Assembly: GCF_009724685.1 (NCBI RefSeq)
Contig: NZ_WMEF01000008.1
Location: forward strand, 150,708-214,707
Direction of reading: 5' to 3'
Length of the DNA: 64,000 nucleotides
From: Lysinibacillus cavernae
Lineage (GTDB): Bacteria; Bacillota; Bacilli; Bacillales_A; Planococcaceae
The translations under genes and the position numbers were made by a program. The notes beneath the pieces were generated by a model that saw only the letters and a program-made list of their open reading frames with translations, was not told the DNA's origin and did no database searches. Each line of letters opens with the position of its first letter. Within the stretch, counting starts at the first letter, position 1. Positions 36,957 through 45,546 of this stretch are shown one piece after another.

Positions 36957-37703
36957 ATGACAGGCGAACAAAAGGTAATCGTTGTAACAGGTGCGGGAGG
37001 CGGTATGGGTAAAGCCATTATTCAAGAGCAGCTAAAGCAAGGCAATATGGTCGTAGGGCTCGATCTATCAACAGAAGCATTATCAGATTTGGCACAGGAT
37101 TCCTTGCAATGTGTTGAAGTCAATGTTTTGCAGGAGGAGCGTGTCAACGACATATGCCAGCAGATTTTTGATAAGTATGGCAGGATAGATGGGCTTGTTA
37201 ACGCACTTGGCATTGCACAGTCGGCTACACCTATAGAACAGGTGACAATGGATGAGTGGAATCGTTTAATGGATGTCAATGTGAAAAGCTTGTTTATCAC
37301 AGCAAAAGCGATTGTACCTTTTATGAAAAAGCAGCAACGAGGTTCCATTATTACAATTGCCTCTATTTCAGCAGTTCGTCCTAGACCAGGTTTGCAGGCC
37401 TACATTGCATCAAAGGGTGCGGCAGAAAGCTTTACTCGTGGGCTTGCGATTGAGCTTGCACCAAGTCAAATTCGCGTCAATACGATTCATCCAGGGCCAG
37501 CTGACACACAAATGCTTGGTCAATTTGCCGCACAAGGGGCGGATGTCGAGCAAACAAAGCAAAGTGTATTTGTACAGTCTGTTCCATTAGGGCGTTTGGT
37601 CAAGCCATCTGATATCGCTGGGGCAGTTAGTTATTTACTATCTGATGCTGCAAGTATGGTCACTGGAACGACATTACATGTAGATGGTGGTCGTGGATTA
37701 TAG
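36957..37703 (+). CDS. short-chain dehydrogenase/reductase (SDR)
   Basis: A 248-residue NAD(P)-dependent oxidoreductase of the classical SDR group. TGAGGGMGKAI binds the cofactor; the catalytic Ser lies in ITIASISAV and the YxxxK in YIASKGAAES; a C-terminal VTGTTLHVDGGRGL is typical. In this operon it may oxidise or reduce a hydroxy or semialdehyde intermediate. Its ATG follows the preceding stop by one base, with AGGGGGTG as ribosome binding site. An upstream in-frame GTG (36948) is less likely. Confidence 0.87.
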   Translation: MTGEQKVIVVTGAGGGMGKAIIQEQLKQGNMVVGLDLSTEALSDLAQDSLQCVEVNVLQEERVNDICQQIFDKYGRIDGLVNALGIAQSATPIEQVTMDEWNRLMDVNVKSLFITAKAIVPFMKKQQRGSIITIASISAVRPRPGLQAYIASKGAAESFTRGLAIELAPSQIRVNTIHPGPADTQMLGQFAAQGADVEQTKQSVFVQSVPLGRLVKPSDIAGAVSYLLSDAASMVTGTTLHVDGGRGL

Positions 37704-37713
37704 GAGGGGTATG

Positions 37714-39168
37714 ATGAAAAAAATTCCTATGTTAATTAATGGAGAGTGGATTCATGGTGATACAGAGGCATTACTAGATGTTAGGAATCCATCAACGGGG
37801 GAAGTGCTTGCACAAATCAGCAATGCAAGTAAAGCGCATGTAGAAGAAGCGGTACGTGCAGCCCGCGTAGCATTTGAACGGGACAATTGGCGTCAATGGA
37901 AGGCTTATGAACGGGGACAGTTATTGATAGAATTCGCACATTATATTCGTAAGCATGCAGAGGAATGGAGTTTACTAGAATGTCGTGACGTCGGAAAGCC
38001 CTTAACACAGGCAAGAGCAGATATCGAAGCAGCGGCTCGCTATTTTGAATTTTACGGCGGCGCGGCTGATAAAGTGATGGGGGATACCATTCCGATTGAG
38101 GATGGAATACTAAATGCGGTAGTGCTAGAGCCTGTTGGCATTACGGTACATATTGTGCCATGGAATTATCCGATACAAATTACAGCGAGAAGTGTAGCTG
38201 CAGCCATCGCGACTGGCAATGCAGTTATTGTCAAGAGTGCGGAGGATACACCGCTTACAACGCATGCTATCACGGAGTGGTTTGCTGATAGATTGCCGAA
38301 AGGAATTTTTCAACACATTACTGGCCTTGGTCGAGATGTTGGCTCTTATTTAACATCACATCCGGATATCAATCATATTACATTTACAGGCTCTGTTCCT
38401 ACTGGTATCGCTGTCATGAAGGCGGCTGCAGAAAATGTTGTTCCTGTGACATTAGAGCTTGGAGGGAAATCACCCAATATTGTTTTTGCTGATGCTAATA
38501 CGGAGCAAGCACTGGATGGAGTTGTGCGTGCCATTATCCAAAATGCTGGACAAACTTGTTCTGCAGGTGCGCGTTTACTCATTGAAGAAAGCATAAAAGA
38601 TTCGTTTACATCACAATTAGTGCAAAAATTCGAGTCGATTCAAGTGGGTCCTGGTGAGGCAGACATGGATATGGGGCCACTGTTAAATGAACGTCAATAT
38701 ACGAAAATCCTCGGATTAATACAACAAGCAAAGAAAGATGGCTTTGTCATCACTGGTGGAGAGCCATTAACAATAGCAGGGTATGACAATGGTTATTATA
38801 TACAACCAACTATTTTGGATGGCGTTGAACCGAATAATCCATTAGCGCAGGAAGAAATTTTTGGGCCAGTATTAACAGTCTTACCTTTTTCAAGCGTAGA
38901 AGAAGCCATTGCATTAGCCAATAGCACAGACTATGGCTTAGTGGCTGGCGTTTGGTCACAGAATATCGATACAGCTCATTATGTGGCAAGTCGCGTGCAG
39001 GCTGGGCAAGTATTTGTCAATAATTATGGGGCTGCTGGTGGCATTCAAATGCCGTTTGGTGGCTATAAAAAAAGTGGTATTGGTCGAGAGAAGGGCTTTG
39101 TTGCACTGCGAAACTATACGCAAATGAAAAATATCGCTATACGCTATGCACCACCTAATCAACACTGA
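37714..39168 (+). CDS. aldehyde dehydrogenase
   Basis: A 484-residue NAD(P)-dependent aldehyde dehydrogenase. Glu248 (in LELGGKSPN) and the nucleophile Cys282 (in GQTCSAGARLL) are present, and PWNYPIQI binds the cofactor. Betaine aldehyde or semialdehyde dehydrogenases are the closest groups by overall pattern. In context it would oxidise the semialdehyde formed by the nearby class III aminotransferase. AGGAGG lies six bases before ATG 37714; ATG 37711 is the alternative. Confidence 0.9.
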   Translation: MKKIPMLINGEWIHGDTEALLDVRNPSTGEVLAQISNASKAHVEEAVRAARVAFERDNWRQWKAYERGQLLIEFAHYIRKHAEEWSLLECRDVGKPLTQARADIEAAARYFEFYGGAADKVMGDTIPIEDGILNAVVLEPVGITVHIVPWNYPIQITARSVAAAIATGNAVIVKSAEDTPLTTHAITEWFADRLPKGIFQHITGLGRDVGSYLTSHPDINHITFTGSVPTGIAVMKAAAENVVPVTLELGGKSPNIVFADANTEQALDGVVRAIIQNAGQTCSAGARLLIEESIKDSFTSQLVQKFESIQVGPGEADMDMGPLLNERQYTKILGLIQQAKKDGFVITGGEPLTIAGYDNGYYIQPTILDGVEPNNPLAQEEIFGPVLTVLPFSSVEEAIALANSTDYGLVAGVWSQNIDTAHYVASRVQAGQVFVNNYGAAGGIQMPFGGYKKSGIGREKGFVALRNYTQMKNIAIRYAPPNQH

Positions 39169-39183
39169 GATGGAGGGCCGCAT

Positions 39184-40218
39184 ATGGAACAGCCAAAAGA
39201 AAAAGAAGTCCTATTAGAGGTCAATCAATTATCGATCAAATTCCATTTAAAAAATGGCAAAGAGGCAAAAGTTGTTGAAGATGTGAACTTTACCATTCAT
39301 AAAGGAGAAACCGTTGCATTGGTAGGAGAATCAGGTAGCGGCAAAAGTATTACATCCTTAGCGATTATGCGTTTACTGCCAATACCACCAGGAGAAATTA
39401 CAGCAGGTTCAATCGCTTTAAACGGCAAAAATCTACTCACCTATCAAAATAAAGAGATGAGCCGTATTCGTGGCAATGAAATTAGTATGATTTTTCAAGA
39501 GCCCATGACCTCTTTAGATCCTGTATTTACCATTGGTAATCAAATGATAGAAGGCATCCGCAGACATCAAAAGGTATCGAAAAAAGAGGCATGGAGTCAA
39601 GCCTTGCAGCTATTAAAGGAAGTAGGAATTGCGAATGCGGAGAAGGTGATCGCTGAATATCCTCACCAGCTATCTGGAGGGATGCGGCAACGGGTTATGA
39701 TTGCCATTGCGATGTCCAATAATCCTCAGTTATTAATTGCGGATGAGCCGACAACAGCGCTTGATGTAACGGTACAAGCACAAATATTAAAGCTAATGAT
39801 GAAAATGAAGGAAGAGCATCAATCAGCGATTTTATTCATTACACATGATATGAGTGTCGTCGCAGAAACAGCTGATCGTGTCATGGTGATGTATGCTGGG
39901 CAGATTGTTGAGGAAGCCCCAGTAAGAGAGCTATTTTTAAACCCACAGCATCCCTATACGACCGCTCTCTTAAAAACGATGCCAAGTCTTGAAACCGATG
40001 TTAAAAGGCTGCCGTCGATTCCAGGCACCGTACCACCGGCATATGCGTTACCTGAAGGATGTCGTTTTGCCCCGCGCTGTCCACATGCAATGGGACACTG
40101 TCATCAGGAGCAACCGGCAGTACACCATATCCAGGAGTCACATAAAGTACGCTGTCATTTATTCACAGAGAAAGGGGAGCGGGCTCATGACGGAGAAAGA
40201 AGTTTTGCTGGAAATTAA
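39184..40218 (+). CDS. oligopeptide ABC importer ATP-binding protein (DppD/OppD type)
   Basis: A 344-residue ATPase. Walker A GESGSGKS (about 54-61), signature LSGGMRQR, Walker B LLIADEPTTALD, and the C-terminal oligopeptide domain with CRFAPRCPHAMGHC, whose four Cys can hold an iron-sulfur cluster. It pairs with the following OppF-like ATPase. It lies upstream of the binding protein and permease genes rather than downstream, an unusual order. Its end overlaps the next gene by 32 bases. Confidence 0.9.
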   Translation: MEQPKEKEVLLEVNQLSIKFHLKNGKEAKVVEDVNFTIHKGETVALVGESGSGKSITSLAIMRLLPIPPGEITAGSIALNGKNLLTYQNKEMSRIRGNEISMIFQEPMTSLDPVFTIGNQMIEGIRRHQKVSKKEAWSQALQLLKEVGIANAEKVIAEYPHQLSGGMRQRVMIAIAMSNNPQLLIADEPTTALDVTVQAQILKLMMKMKEEHQSAILFITHDMSVVAETADRVMVMYAGQIVEEAPVRELFLNPQHPYTTALLKTMPSLETDVKRLPSIPGTVPPAYALPEGCRFAPRCPHAMGHCHQEQPAVHHIQESHKVRCHLFTEKGERAHDGERSFAGN

Positions 40219-41164
40219 TCATTTAAAGGCCTACTTTCCTGTGAAGCGGAAGTCAATGAAAGAAGAAAAAAAGGTGATCAAAGCTGTAGACGATATTTCG
40301 ATTGAAATTTATAGAGGAGAAACCCTTGGAATCGTAGGAGAATCAGGCTCAGGAAAATCAACATTTGGGCGAACGATTTTAAAGCTTGTTGAGCCAACAG
40401 CAGGGGAAGTGCTGTATAAAGGACAACCAATCCAACATTTAAAAGGCAACAAGCTGCAAAGTTATCGCAATCAAATGCAAATGATTTTTCAAGATCCCTT
40501 TGCGTCACTAAATCCTCGGATGCGGATTGGTACTATTATCGAAGAGCCAATGAAACTGCAATTAACATTGACGAAGGAACAGCGAAAAGAGCGTGTAAAG
40601 GAGCTATTACAAAAGGTAGGGCTACCTGAGGATGCCATGCAAAAGTTTCCACATGAATTTTCTGGCGGTCAGCGACAACGTATTGGGATTGCAAGGGCAT
40701 TAGCAATTAATCCAGAATTCATTATTGCCGATGAGCCCGTATCGGCACTGGATGTGTCGGTCCAGTCGCAGGTCCTTAATTTAATGATGGATTTACAGGA
40801 TGAATTTCAATTAACCTACTTATTTATCTCGCATGACTTAAGTGTTGTGAAGCATATTAGTGACCGCGTGGCTGTGCTGTATTTAGGAAGAGTTGTGGAA
40901 GTTGGTACCAAGAAGGAGTTATACGCAAATCCATTACATCCCTATACACAAGCATTGCTATCTGCTATTCCTGTCGTCAATTTTGATGAGCCGAAACAAG
41001 AAATACTCTTACAAGGTGAACTACCAAGCCCAATGAACCCTCCTGTTGGCTGCGTCTTTCATACACGTTGTCCGTTTGTAATGGAAAGATGTCATCAGGA
41101 AAGGCCAATGCTTCAGGAGGAAAATGCTAATCAACGGGTAGCTTGTTTTTTATACGAAAAATAA
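40187..41164 (+). CDS. oligopeptide ABC importer ATP-binding protein (DppF/OppF type)
   Basis: A 325-residue ATPase, partner of the previous one. Walker A GESGSGKS (about 55-62), signature FSGGQRQR, Walker B FIIADEPVSALD, and the C-terminal CVFHTRCPFVMERC cluster motif. I start at ATG 40187, preceded by AAAGGGGAG. The frame is open further upstream, but that region codes for the end of the OppD-like protein in another frame. Energises uptake of a peptide-like substrate. Confidence 0.9.
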   Translation: MTEKEVLLEINHLKAYFPVKRKSMKEEKKVIKAVDDISIEIYRGETLGIVGESGSGKSTFGRTILKLVEPTAGEVLYKGQPIQHLKGNKLQSYRNQMQMIFQDPFASLNPRMRIGTIIEEPMKLQLTLTKEQRKERVKELLQKVGLPEDAMQKFPHEFSGGQRQRIGIARALAINPEFIIADEPVSALDVSVQSQVLNLMMDLQDEFQLTYLFISHDLSVVKHISDRVAVLYLGRVVEVGTKKELYANPLHPYTQALLSAIPVVNFDEPKQEILLQGELPSPMNPPVGCVFHTRCPFVMERCHQERPMLQEENANQRVACFLYEK

Positions 41165-41202
41165 TCAGAATATTCGTTTTTTAAAAAATCGAGGTGTTGA
41201 TC

Positions 41203-42174
41203 ATGTTTGGTAATATTACGGATGTTCCTGGTGTCAAGGTAGGACATCTTGAAAATAGGGAAGGTATAACAGGCTGTACAGCATTATTAGTAGAGAATGG
41301 AGCAGTTTGTGGGGTGGATGTTCGCGGCTCTGCACCAGGTACTCGTGAAACAGATGCGTTAGACCCAATCAATGAAATTGACCGTATTCACGGTATTTGT
41401 CTCTCAGGAGGAAGTGCCTATGGATTAGATGCTGCATCAGGAGTCATGCAATTTCTAGAGGAGCAAGGGTTTGGAGTCGATGCGGGTATTGTGAAAATAC
41501 CTATAGTTCCAAGTGCAGTTCTGTTTGATTTATTTATCGGAGATCCTAAAGCTCGGCCTACTGCTCAAATGGGCTATGAAGCGGCGAAAGCAGCGCGAGT
41601 TGGGCCATTTCCTAATGGTAATGTAGGCGCTGGCTACGGAGCGACAGTTGGCAAATTAGCTGGTCCTCATTTTGCTATGAAGGGTGGGCTAGGTAGTGCC
41701 TCACTTGCAGGTAAAGGTGGACTAGTAGCTGGTGCTCTTGTGGCTGTTAATGCAGTGGGAGATGTAAAGGATCCGCATACAAGGGAAATTTTAGCAGGCG
41801 CAAGAGATAGCGATTCAGATCAATGGGTGGATTGCTGTGCTTATCTAGAGAAGCATGAACAATCGGAGGCATTAGCTGGCACCAATACAACCATTGGAGT
41901 AGTTGCAGTGAATGCTAAGCTAACGAAGGCCGAGGCTAAAAAAATTGCACAGCTTACCCAAAATGCCTTGGCTAGAACAATTTATCCTGTTCATACCATG
42001 CTAGATGGCGACACGATTTTTGTGCTTGGTACAGGTAATCAAACGTATGCACTTGATTATTTAGGGCATTTAGCTACAAAGGTGATGGAGGAAGCAATTC
42101 TCGCTGGCGTGAAAGCAGCAGAAAAATTAGCAGATGTAGAAAGCTATACAAGCATTCAAAATAGAAGCACTTAG
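41203..42174 (+). CDS. P1 family peptidase (DmpA/NylC-type N-terminal nucleophile amidase)
   Basis: A 323-residue precursor of an autoprocessing amidase. The probable self-cleavage site is Asn228-Thr229 in AGTNTTIGVVAVNAK, which frees Thr229 as nucleophile, giving alpha and beta chains. CLSGGSAYGLDAASGVM and FPNGNVGAGYGATVG are family signatures. Members include D-aminopeptidase DmpA, beta-aminopeptidases such as BapA, and 6-aminohexanoate oligomer hydrolase NylC. No signal peptide, so it acts in the cytoplasm on imported substrate. ATG 41203 follows GAGGTG. Confidence 0.87.
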   Translation: MFGNITDVPGVKVGHLENREGITGCTALLVENGAVCGVDVRGSAPGTRETDALDPINEIDRIHGICLSGGSAYGLDAASGVMQFLEEQGFGVDAGIVKIPIVPSAVLFDLFIGDPKARPTAQMGYEAAKAARVGPFPNGNVGAGYGATVGKLAGPHFAMKGGLGSASLAGKGGLVAGALVAVNAVGDVKDPHTREILAGARDSDSDQWVDCCAYLEKHEQSEALAGTNTTIGVVAVNAKLTKAEAKKIAQLTQNALARTIYPVHTMLDGDTIFVLGTGNQTYALDYLGHLATKVMEEAILAGVKAAEKLADVESYTSIQNRST

Positions 42175-42191
42175 GAAAAGGGGGAACGGCA

Positions 42192-43748
42192 ATGAAGTTG
42201 AAAATCAGTGGATTGATGCTATTAACATTCATCATGGCATTGGTAATGGGTGCGTGTTCTAGTGATGGAGAGAAAAATACAACAAACTCCAATAGCTCGA
42301 ATGGACAAACGACTGCAGATGTACCACAGGACATCGTTGTACGTGTGAATGATGATCCAGATTTTTTAGATCCACATAAAGCAACGGCATCTATTTCATA
42401 TCAAATGATTATGAATATGTTTGAGGGGCTGATGGCGCCCGAAACGGATGGCTCTTTAAAAGAGGGGCTTGCTGAGAGCTATGAAATTTCTGAGGATGGT
42501 TTAACGTATACGTTTAAAATTCGCCAAGGTGTGAAGTTTCATAATGGTGATGATTTAACGATGGACGATATTCAATATTCCTTCGACCGTTTAATGGGGA
42601 AAAATGGCGGAGAAAAAATGTCCAATAACTTTGATAACGTGGCATCTACAGAGGCACCTGATGCCAGTACATTTGTCATCAAGTTAAAAGAGCCAAATTC
42701 TAATTTCCTGTATTCATTAACAGCGAGACAATCAGCCATTATTCCTAAAAGTAATGATGGTAAGCATAATGAAAATCCAATCGGTACAGGCCCATTTGCC
42801 TTTGTGAAATATGCGCCTGGTACAAATTTAGAGCTGAAGAAAAATGAGCATTATTGGCAGGAAGGTTTACCTTATTTGAATAAAGTAACATTTGCTTTCC
42901 AATCTGATGATCAAGCAGCCATTATGAGTTTGATGGCCAATGAGGTCGATTTAACGAGCGTTCCATGGCATCGTGTTAGTGAGGTAGAGGGTAGCTATAA
43001 TTTATCACATCAAAATAATAACTCATCCTTAATCGTTACCTTTAATGAAACAAAAGCACCATTTGATAATGTAAAAGTTCGTCAAGCGATCAACTATGCA
43101 ATTAGTAAATCAGATATTATTGATTCTGTGTTTGCTGGTTATGCTGTTCCACTTGGCTCCAATATGAGTCCAGCAATGGGAGACTATCAAAAGAAGGGCT
43201 TAGAAAGCATGTATGAGCGTGATGTAGAAAAAGCAAAAGCATTATTAGCAGAAGCTGGTTATGCTGATGGCTTTAAAACAAAAATTACTGTGTCTTCACA
43301 CAATGATATTTACTCAAATATTGCACAAATTGTAGTTGCTAATTTACAAGAAATTGGTATTGATGTGGAAATCGAAGTTGTGGAATGGGGAATTTGGCTA
43401 GATCGTGTTTACTTTGGCCGTGACTATGCAATGACAACGATTGATTTAACAGGACGTGCATCTGCTTTTGAAATTTTGAATGACTACATCTCAACAAACG
43501 ATAGTGAAAACTTCTTCTTATTTAAAAATGAAGAATACGACAAAATAATGACCGATGTGTTAAAGGAAACAGATCAAGCAAAACAAAAGGACTACTACCA
43601 TCGTGCACAGGAAATATTAGCAGAGCAAGCCGCAGCAGTTTATATTGCGGATTACCAAATTGTTTGGGGTTCGGACAAACAAGTGACGGGGCTCAAGAGC
43701 TATCCATTCTGGTTCCATGATATGTCAGAGGTTAAATTTTCAAACTAG
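42192..43748 (+). CDS. oligopeptide ABC importer substrate-binding lipoprotein
   Basis: A 518-residue family 5 solute-binding protein (Dpp/Opp class). Lipobox LVMGAC places the lipidated Cys at about residue 22, followed by a Ser/Asn-rich linker. MFEGLMAPETDGSLKEGLAE and YTFKIRQGVKFHNGDDL are typical of the family. It captures a peptide or peptide-like compound for the DppB/C channel encoded next. It follows the P1 peptidase gene by 17 bases, linking uptake with hydrolysis. Confidence 0.92.
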   Translation: MKLKISGLMLLTFIMALVMGACSSDGEKNTTNSNSSNGQTTADVPQDIVVRVNDDPDFLDPHKATASISYQMIMNMFEGLMAPETDGSLKEGLAESYEISEDGLTYTFKIRQGVKFHNGDDLTMDDIQYSFDRLMGKNGGEKMSNNFDNVASTEAPDASTFVIKLKEPNSNFLYSLTARQSAIIPKSNDGKHNENPIGTGPFAFVKYAPGTNLELKKNEHYWQEGLPYLNKVTFAFQSDDQAAIMSLMANEVDLTSVPWHRVSEVEGSYNLSHQNNNSSLIVTFNETKAPFDNVKVRQAINYAISKSDIIDSVFAGYAVPLGSNMSPAMGDYQKKGLESMYERDVEKAKALLAEAGYADGFKTKITVSSHNDIYSNIAQIVVANLQEIGIDVEIEVVEWGIWLDRVYFGRDYAMTTIDLTGRASAFEILNDYISTNDSENFFLFKNEEYDKIMTDVLKETDQAKQKDYYHRAQEILAEQAAAVYIADYQIVWGSDKQVTGLKSYPFWFHDMSEVKFSN

Positions 43749-43764
43749 AAAGGGATGAGTGCTC

Positions 43765-44706
43765 ATGATGTATATCCTACGTCGAATCATCCTGTTAATA
43801 ACAACCATCCTTCTAGTATCCATTATTACATTTGGTGTTTTTCAAATATTACCTGGTGATCCGGTTCGCACAATGTTAGGGACAGAAGCGGATCCCACAC
43901 AAATTGAAAATTTACGATCTGAGCTCGGCTTGGATCGTCCTCTTTATGAACAATATGTGGATTGGATGAAGGGCTTATTGACAGGACAGTTAGGGAATTC
44001 TATTCGATTTTCAATGCCAGTAAAAGAACTATTATTTGATCGACTCCCTGTAACCATGTCATTAGCAGGGCTCACCCTAATTATTGTTTTATTCATTTCC
44101 TTACCTTTAGGAATGTTTGCTGCAAGAAGACAAAATAAATTAAGTGATGTGTCATTATCCACTGTGACGCAGATCGGTATGGCAGTTCCATCCTTTTGGC
44201 TAGGGATGATGCTCATTCTTTACATTGGCTTACAGTTTAGCTTCTTTAAAATCAGCGGCTATATTCCATGGACACAAAGTGTAGCTGGGGCGCTCAGTAC
44301 GCTTATTCTTCCAGCTTTAACAATTGCGATTCCACAAATTGCTATTAATTTTCGTTATGTCCGTACAGCCATTTTGGAGCAAGTCCAGCTCGACTATGTG
44401 CGAACAATTCGCAGTAAGGGAATGTCTGAACAAAATGTTATGTATAAACATGTATTGAAAAATTCAATGATTCCGATATTAACGGTTTTTGGCTTGATTA
44501 TGGCGGAGGTAGTAGCGGGGACGATTATCGTAGAACAGGTATTTTCATTGCCAGGCGTTGGCCAATTACTTATTACAGCTATAAGCAATCGCGATTTCCC
44601 ACTTGTGCAGGGGATTGTTATGTATATTACAGTAGCGGTAGTCATGATTAATTTTATCGTCGATGTTTTATATTCTGTGTTGGACCCTAGAATTCGATTA
44701 CGTTAA
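43765..44706 (+). CDS. oligopeptide ABC importer permease (DppB type)
   Basis: A 313-residue membrane protein with six membrane segments. The N-terminal YILRRIILLITTILLVS and FQILPGDPVR, and the EAA loop (VRTIRSKGMSEQNVMYKHVL) are standard for DppB-like permeases. AGGGATG lies before two consecutive ATGs at 43765 and 43768; an in-frame GTG at 43759 is too close to the site. Heterodimer partner of the next gene. Confidence 0.9.
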   Translation: MMYILRRIILLITTILLVSIITFGVFQILPGDPVRTMLGTEADPTQIENLRSELGLDRPLYEQYVDWMKGLLTGQLGNSIRFSMPVKELLFDRLPVTMSLAGLTLIIVLFISLPLGMFAARRQNKLSDVSLSTVTQIGMAVPSFWLGMMLILYIGLQFSFFKISGYIPWTQSVAGALSTLILPALTIAIPQIAINFRYVRTAILEQVQLDYVRTIRSKGMSEQNVMYKHVLKNSMIPILTVFGLIMAEVVAGTIIVEQVFSLPGVGQLLITAISNRDFPLVQGIVMYITVAVVMINFIVDVLYSVLDPRIRLR

Positions 44707-44718
44707 GAGGTGACGACA

Positions 44719-45546
44719 ATGAAAAAACTACAACGCTATACTAATAAAATAAATTTATTCATGGGTCTCCTTGTCATTGTTGGCTTTCTCCTTGTCATGA
44801 TGATTAGCTTTTTTTATACACCACATGATGTTAACGCGATGAATATACCAGAAAAATTGCGTGGGCCAGGTGGTCATTATTTTTTTGGAACAGATGAATT
44901 CGGGCGTGATATTTTTAGCCGCATTATGAAGGGGACACAAACAGCCTTTGCTGTTGGACTGTTAACCGTAGTGATTGGCACGGTTTTTGGTATTATCATT
45001 GGTGGGATTGCAGGCTATGTTGGTGGTTGGATTGATGAAATATTTATGCGTACCATGGATGCTTTAATGGCCTTTCCTGGAATCATTTTAGCGTTAATGC
45101 TGGTAGCAGTGTTTGGACCAGGGATTGTCAACACGGCCATTGCACTGGGCATTATCGCAATACCAGCTATCGCCAGAATTGCACGGAGTGGCTTTGTTCA
45201 ACAACGTGACTCGGAATATGTGTTGGCAGCGAAATTAATTGGTGTCAAGCCTCATAGTGTTATGTTCCGCCACATTTTACCGAACATTTCGTCGCAAATA
45301 ATTGTCGCGGCAACTGTGACTTTTGCGACTGCAATGCTGGCTGAGGCAGCGCTGAGCTACTTAGGGCTTGGGGTACAGCCACCAAACCCTAGCTGGGGCA
45401 GAATGTTGAAAGATTCACAGGCCTATTTAATAGGTGCTCCTTGGTATACGTATGCCCCAGGTGGAGCCATTACGATTCTTGTTCTCGGCTTATATATGCT
45501 CAGTAATGCTTTACGAGATTTTATGGACCCACGTTCAAAATCGTAA
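44719..45546 (+). CDS. oligopeptide ABC importer permease (DppC type)
   Basis: A 275-residue membrane protein of the DppC group. FFGTDEFGRDIFSRIMKGTQ is the family signature and the EAA loop is in EYVLAAKLIGVKPHSVMFRH. It completes a full importer (D, F, binding protein, B, C). The gene is the last of the operon. Its last 12 bases overlap the end of the convergent PucR gene, leaving no room for a separate terminator. ATG 44719 follows AAGAGGTG. Confidence 0.9.
   Translation: MKKLQRYTNKINLFMGLLVIVGFLLVMMISFFYTPHDVNAMNIPEKLRGPGGHYFFGTDEFGRDIFSRIMKGTQTAFAVGLLTVVIGTVFGIIIGGIAGYVGGWIDEIFMRTMDALMAFPGIILALMLVAVFGPGIVNTAIALGIIAIPAIARIARSGFVQQRDSEYVLAAKLIGVKPHSVMFRHILPNISSQIIVAATVTFATAMLAEAALSYLGLGVQPPNPSWGRMLKDSQAYLIGAPWYTYAPGGAITILVLGLYMLSNALRDFMDPRSKS

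Noticed and set aside
34794..38594. Many minus-strand open frames opposite the catabolic operon
   Set aside because: All lie within strongly supported plus-strand enzymes and lack initiation signals.
39989..40186. Upstream extension of the OppF-like ATPase
   Set aside because: It overlaps the conserved C-terminal domain of the OppD-like protein in another frame; ATG 40187 has a good ribosome binding site.
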